A program made the position numbers and the translations under genes. From Buchnera aphidicola (Macrosiphum gaurae) (lineage in GTDB: Bacteria; Pseudomonadota; Gammaproteobacteria; Enterobacterales; Enterobacteriaceae), in the NCBI RefSeq assembly GCF_005080965.1, contig NZ_CP034867.1:496001-560000 (forward strand): a stretch of DNA of 64,000 bases, written 5' to 3'. Positions within the stretch are counted from its first letter, which is position 1. Every line of letters begins with the position of its first letter. Of this stretch, positions 63,707 through 64,000 are shown one piece after another. Under the pieces are notes generated by a model. The model was not told where the DNA came from, made no database searches, and worked only from the letters and a program-made list of their open reading frames with translations.

Positions 63707-64000
63707 TTATTTTCTGCGATGATGTAAAATAAATTTTTCAGTACGTTTATTTTTACGAGTTTTTTTACCTTTGGTTTGTATTCCCCATGGAGTAACTGGG
63801 TGCTTACCAAAATTTCTTCCTTCACCACCACCATGAGGATGATCAACAGGATTCATAGCTGTACCGCGAACAGTTGGACGTACACCTATCCAACGCGAAG
63901 CTCCTGCTTTACCTAAAACTTTTAACATATGTTCAGAATTACCTACTTCTCCGATAGTAGCTCTACAATCAGATTGAATTTTTCTCATTTCCCCAGAACG
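63707..64000 (-). CDS. rplB: 50S ribosomal protein L2, C-terminal part (partial)
   Basis: L2 is essential for peptidyl transfer and subunit joining. The last 97 residues are present, continuing past the window edge: [40 protein letters not shown] and [20 protein letters not shown] with the functional His region. The stop is at 63707-63709. It lies 19 bases upstream of rpsS, the S10 operon order. Confidence 0.98.
   Translation of the reverse strand, partial: RSGEMRKIQSDCRATIGEVGNSEHMLKVLGKAGASRWIGVRPTVRGTAMNPVDHPHGGGEGRNFGKHPVTPWGIQTKGKKTRKNKRTEKFILHHRRK

Noticed and set aside
63688..63846. Extended S19 reading frame to 63846
   Set aside because: This part overlaps rplB in another frame; S19 homology begins at MPRSLKKG (63687).

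Overview
The window is a strongly AT-rich, gene-dense stretch of a reduced gammaproteobacterial genome. Gene order and protein similarity point clearly to Buchnera aphidicola, the obligate aphid endosymbiont. Nearly every gene has a recognisable Escherichia coli ortholog, and whole blocks keep E. coli order with genes missing between them. There are no insertion sequences, prophages, CRISPR arrays or other mobile elements. Many genes start without a Shine-Dalgarno motif, and long A runs lie inside coding sequence. The species call rests on gene content and my recall of known proteins, not on a database search.

Layout. 1-10 kb: the tail of mscS, then recC-recB-recD (exonuclease V) and, on the opposite strand, argA; initiator tRNA-Met follows. 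10.4-14.7 kb: mltA, ribH, thiL, ribD in two pieces, nusB. 14.7-18.7 kb, minus strand: dxs, ispA (isoprenoid precursors) and the MFS transporter yajR. 18.7-24 kb: tusE, then cyoABCDE on the minus strand (cytochrome bo oxidase and heme O synthase). 24-32.6 kb: bolA, tig, clpP, clpX, lon, ppiD, a block for protein folding and turnover. 32.6-33.4 kb: an 841-base gap with no intact gene. 33.4-42 kb: mdlA, mdlB, the 4.5S RNA gene ffs, dnaX in two reading frames, ybaB, htpG, adk. 42-45.3 kb: tRNA-Arg, folD, cysS, ybeD, cspE. 45.5-48.9 kb, minus strand: tRNA-Glu, 23S and 5S rRNA without a linked 16S gene. 49-52.7 kb: aroE, tsaC and smg (minus), def and fmt (plus). 52.8-64 kb, minus strand: the ribosomal alpha, spc and S10 operons from rplQ back to rplB, which is cut by the window edge.

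The genes cover core replication, repair, translation, protein quality control, aerobic respiration, cofactor and isoprenoid synthesis, and the first step of arginine synthesis.

The observations most worth a second look are three genes whose reading frames are interrupted although both halves stay well conserved. dnaX ends as a gamma-like protein at a run of nine A, and the tau C-terminal domain follows in another frame. recC is interrupted at a run of ten A containing a classical A AAA AAC slippery heptamer. ribD carries an in-frame TGA between its deaminase and reductase domains. The two A-run cases fit rescue by polymerase or ribosome slippage, which has been reported for Buchnera genes; no expression can be shown from sequence alone.
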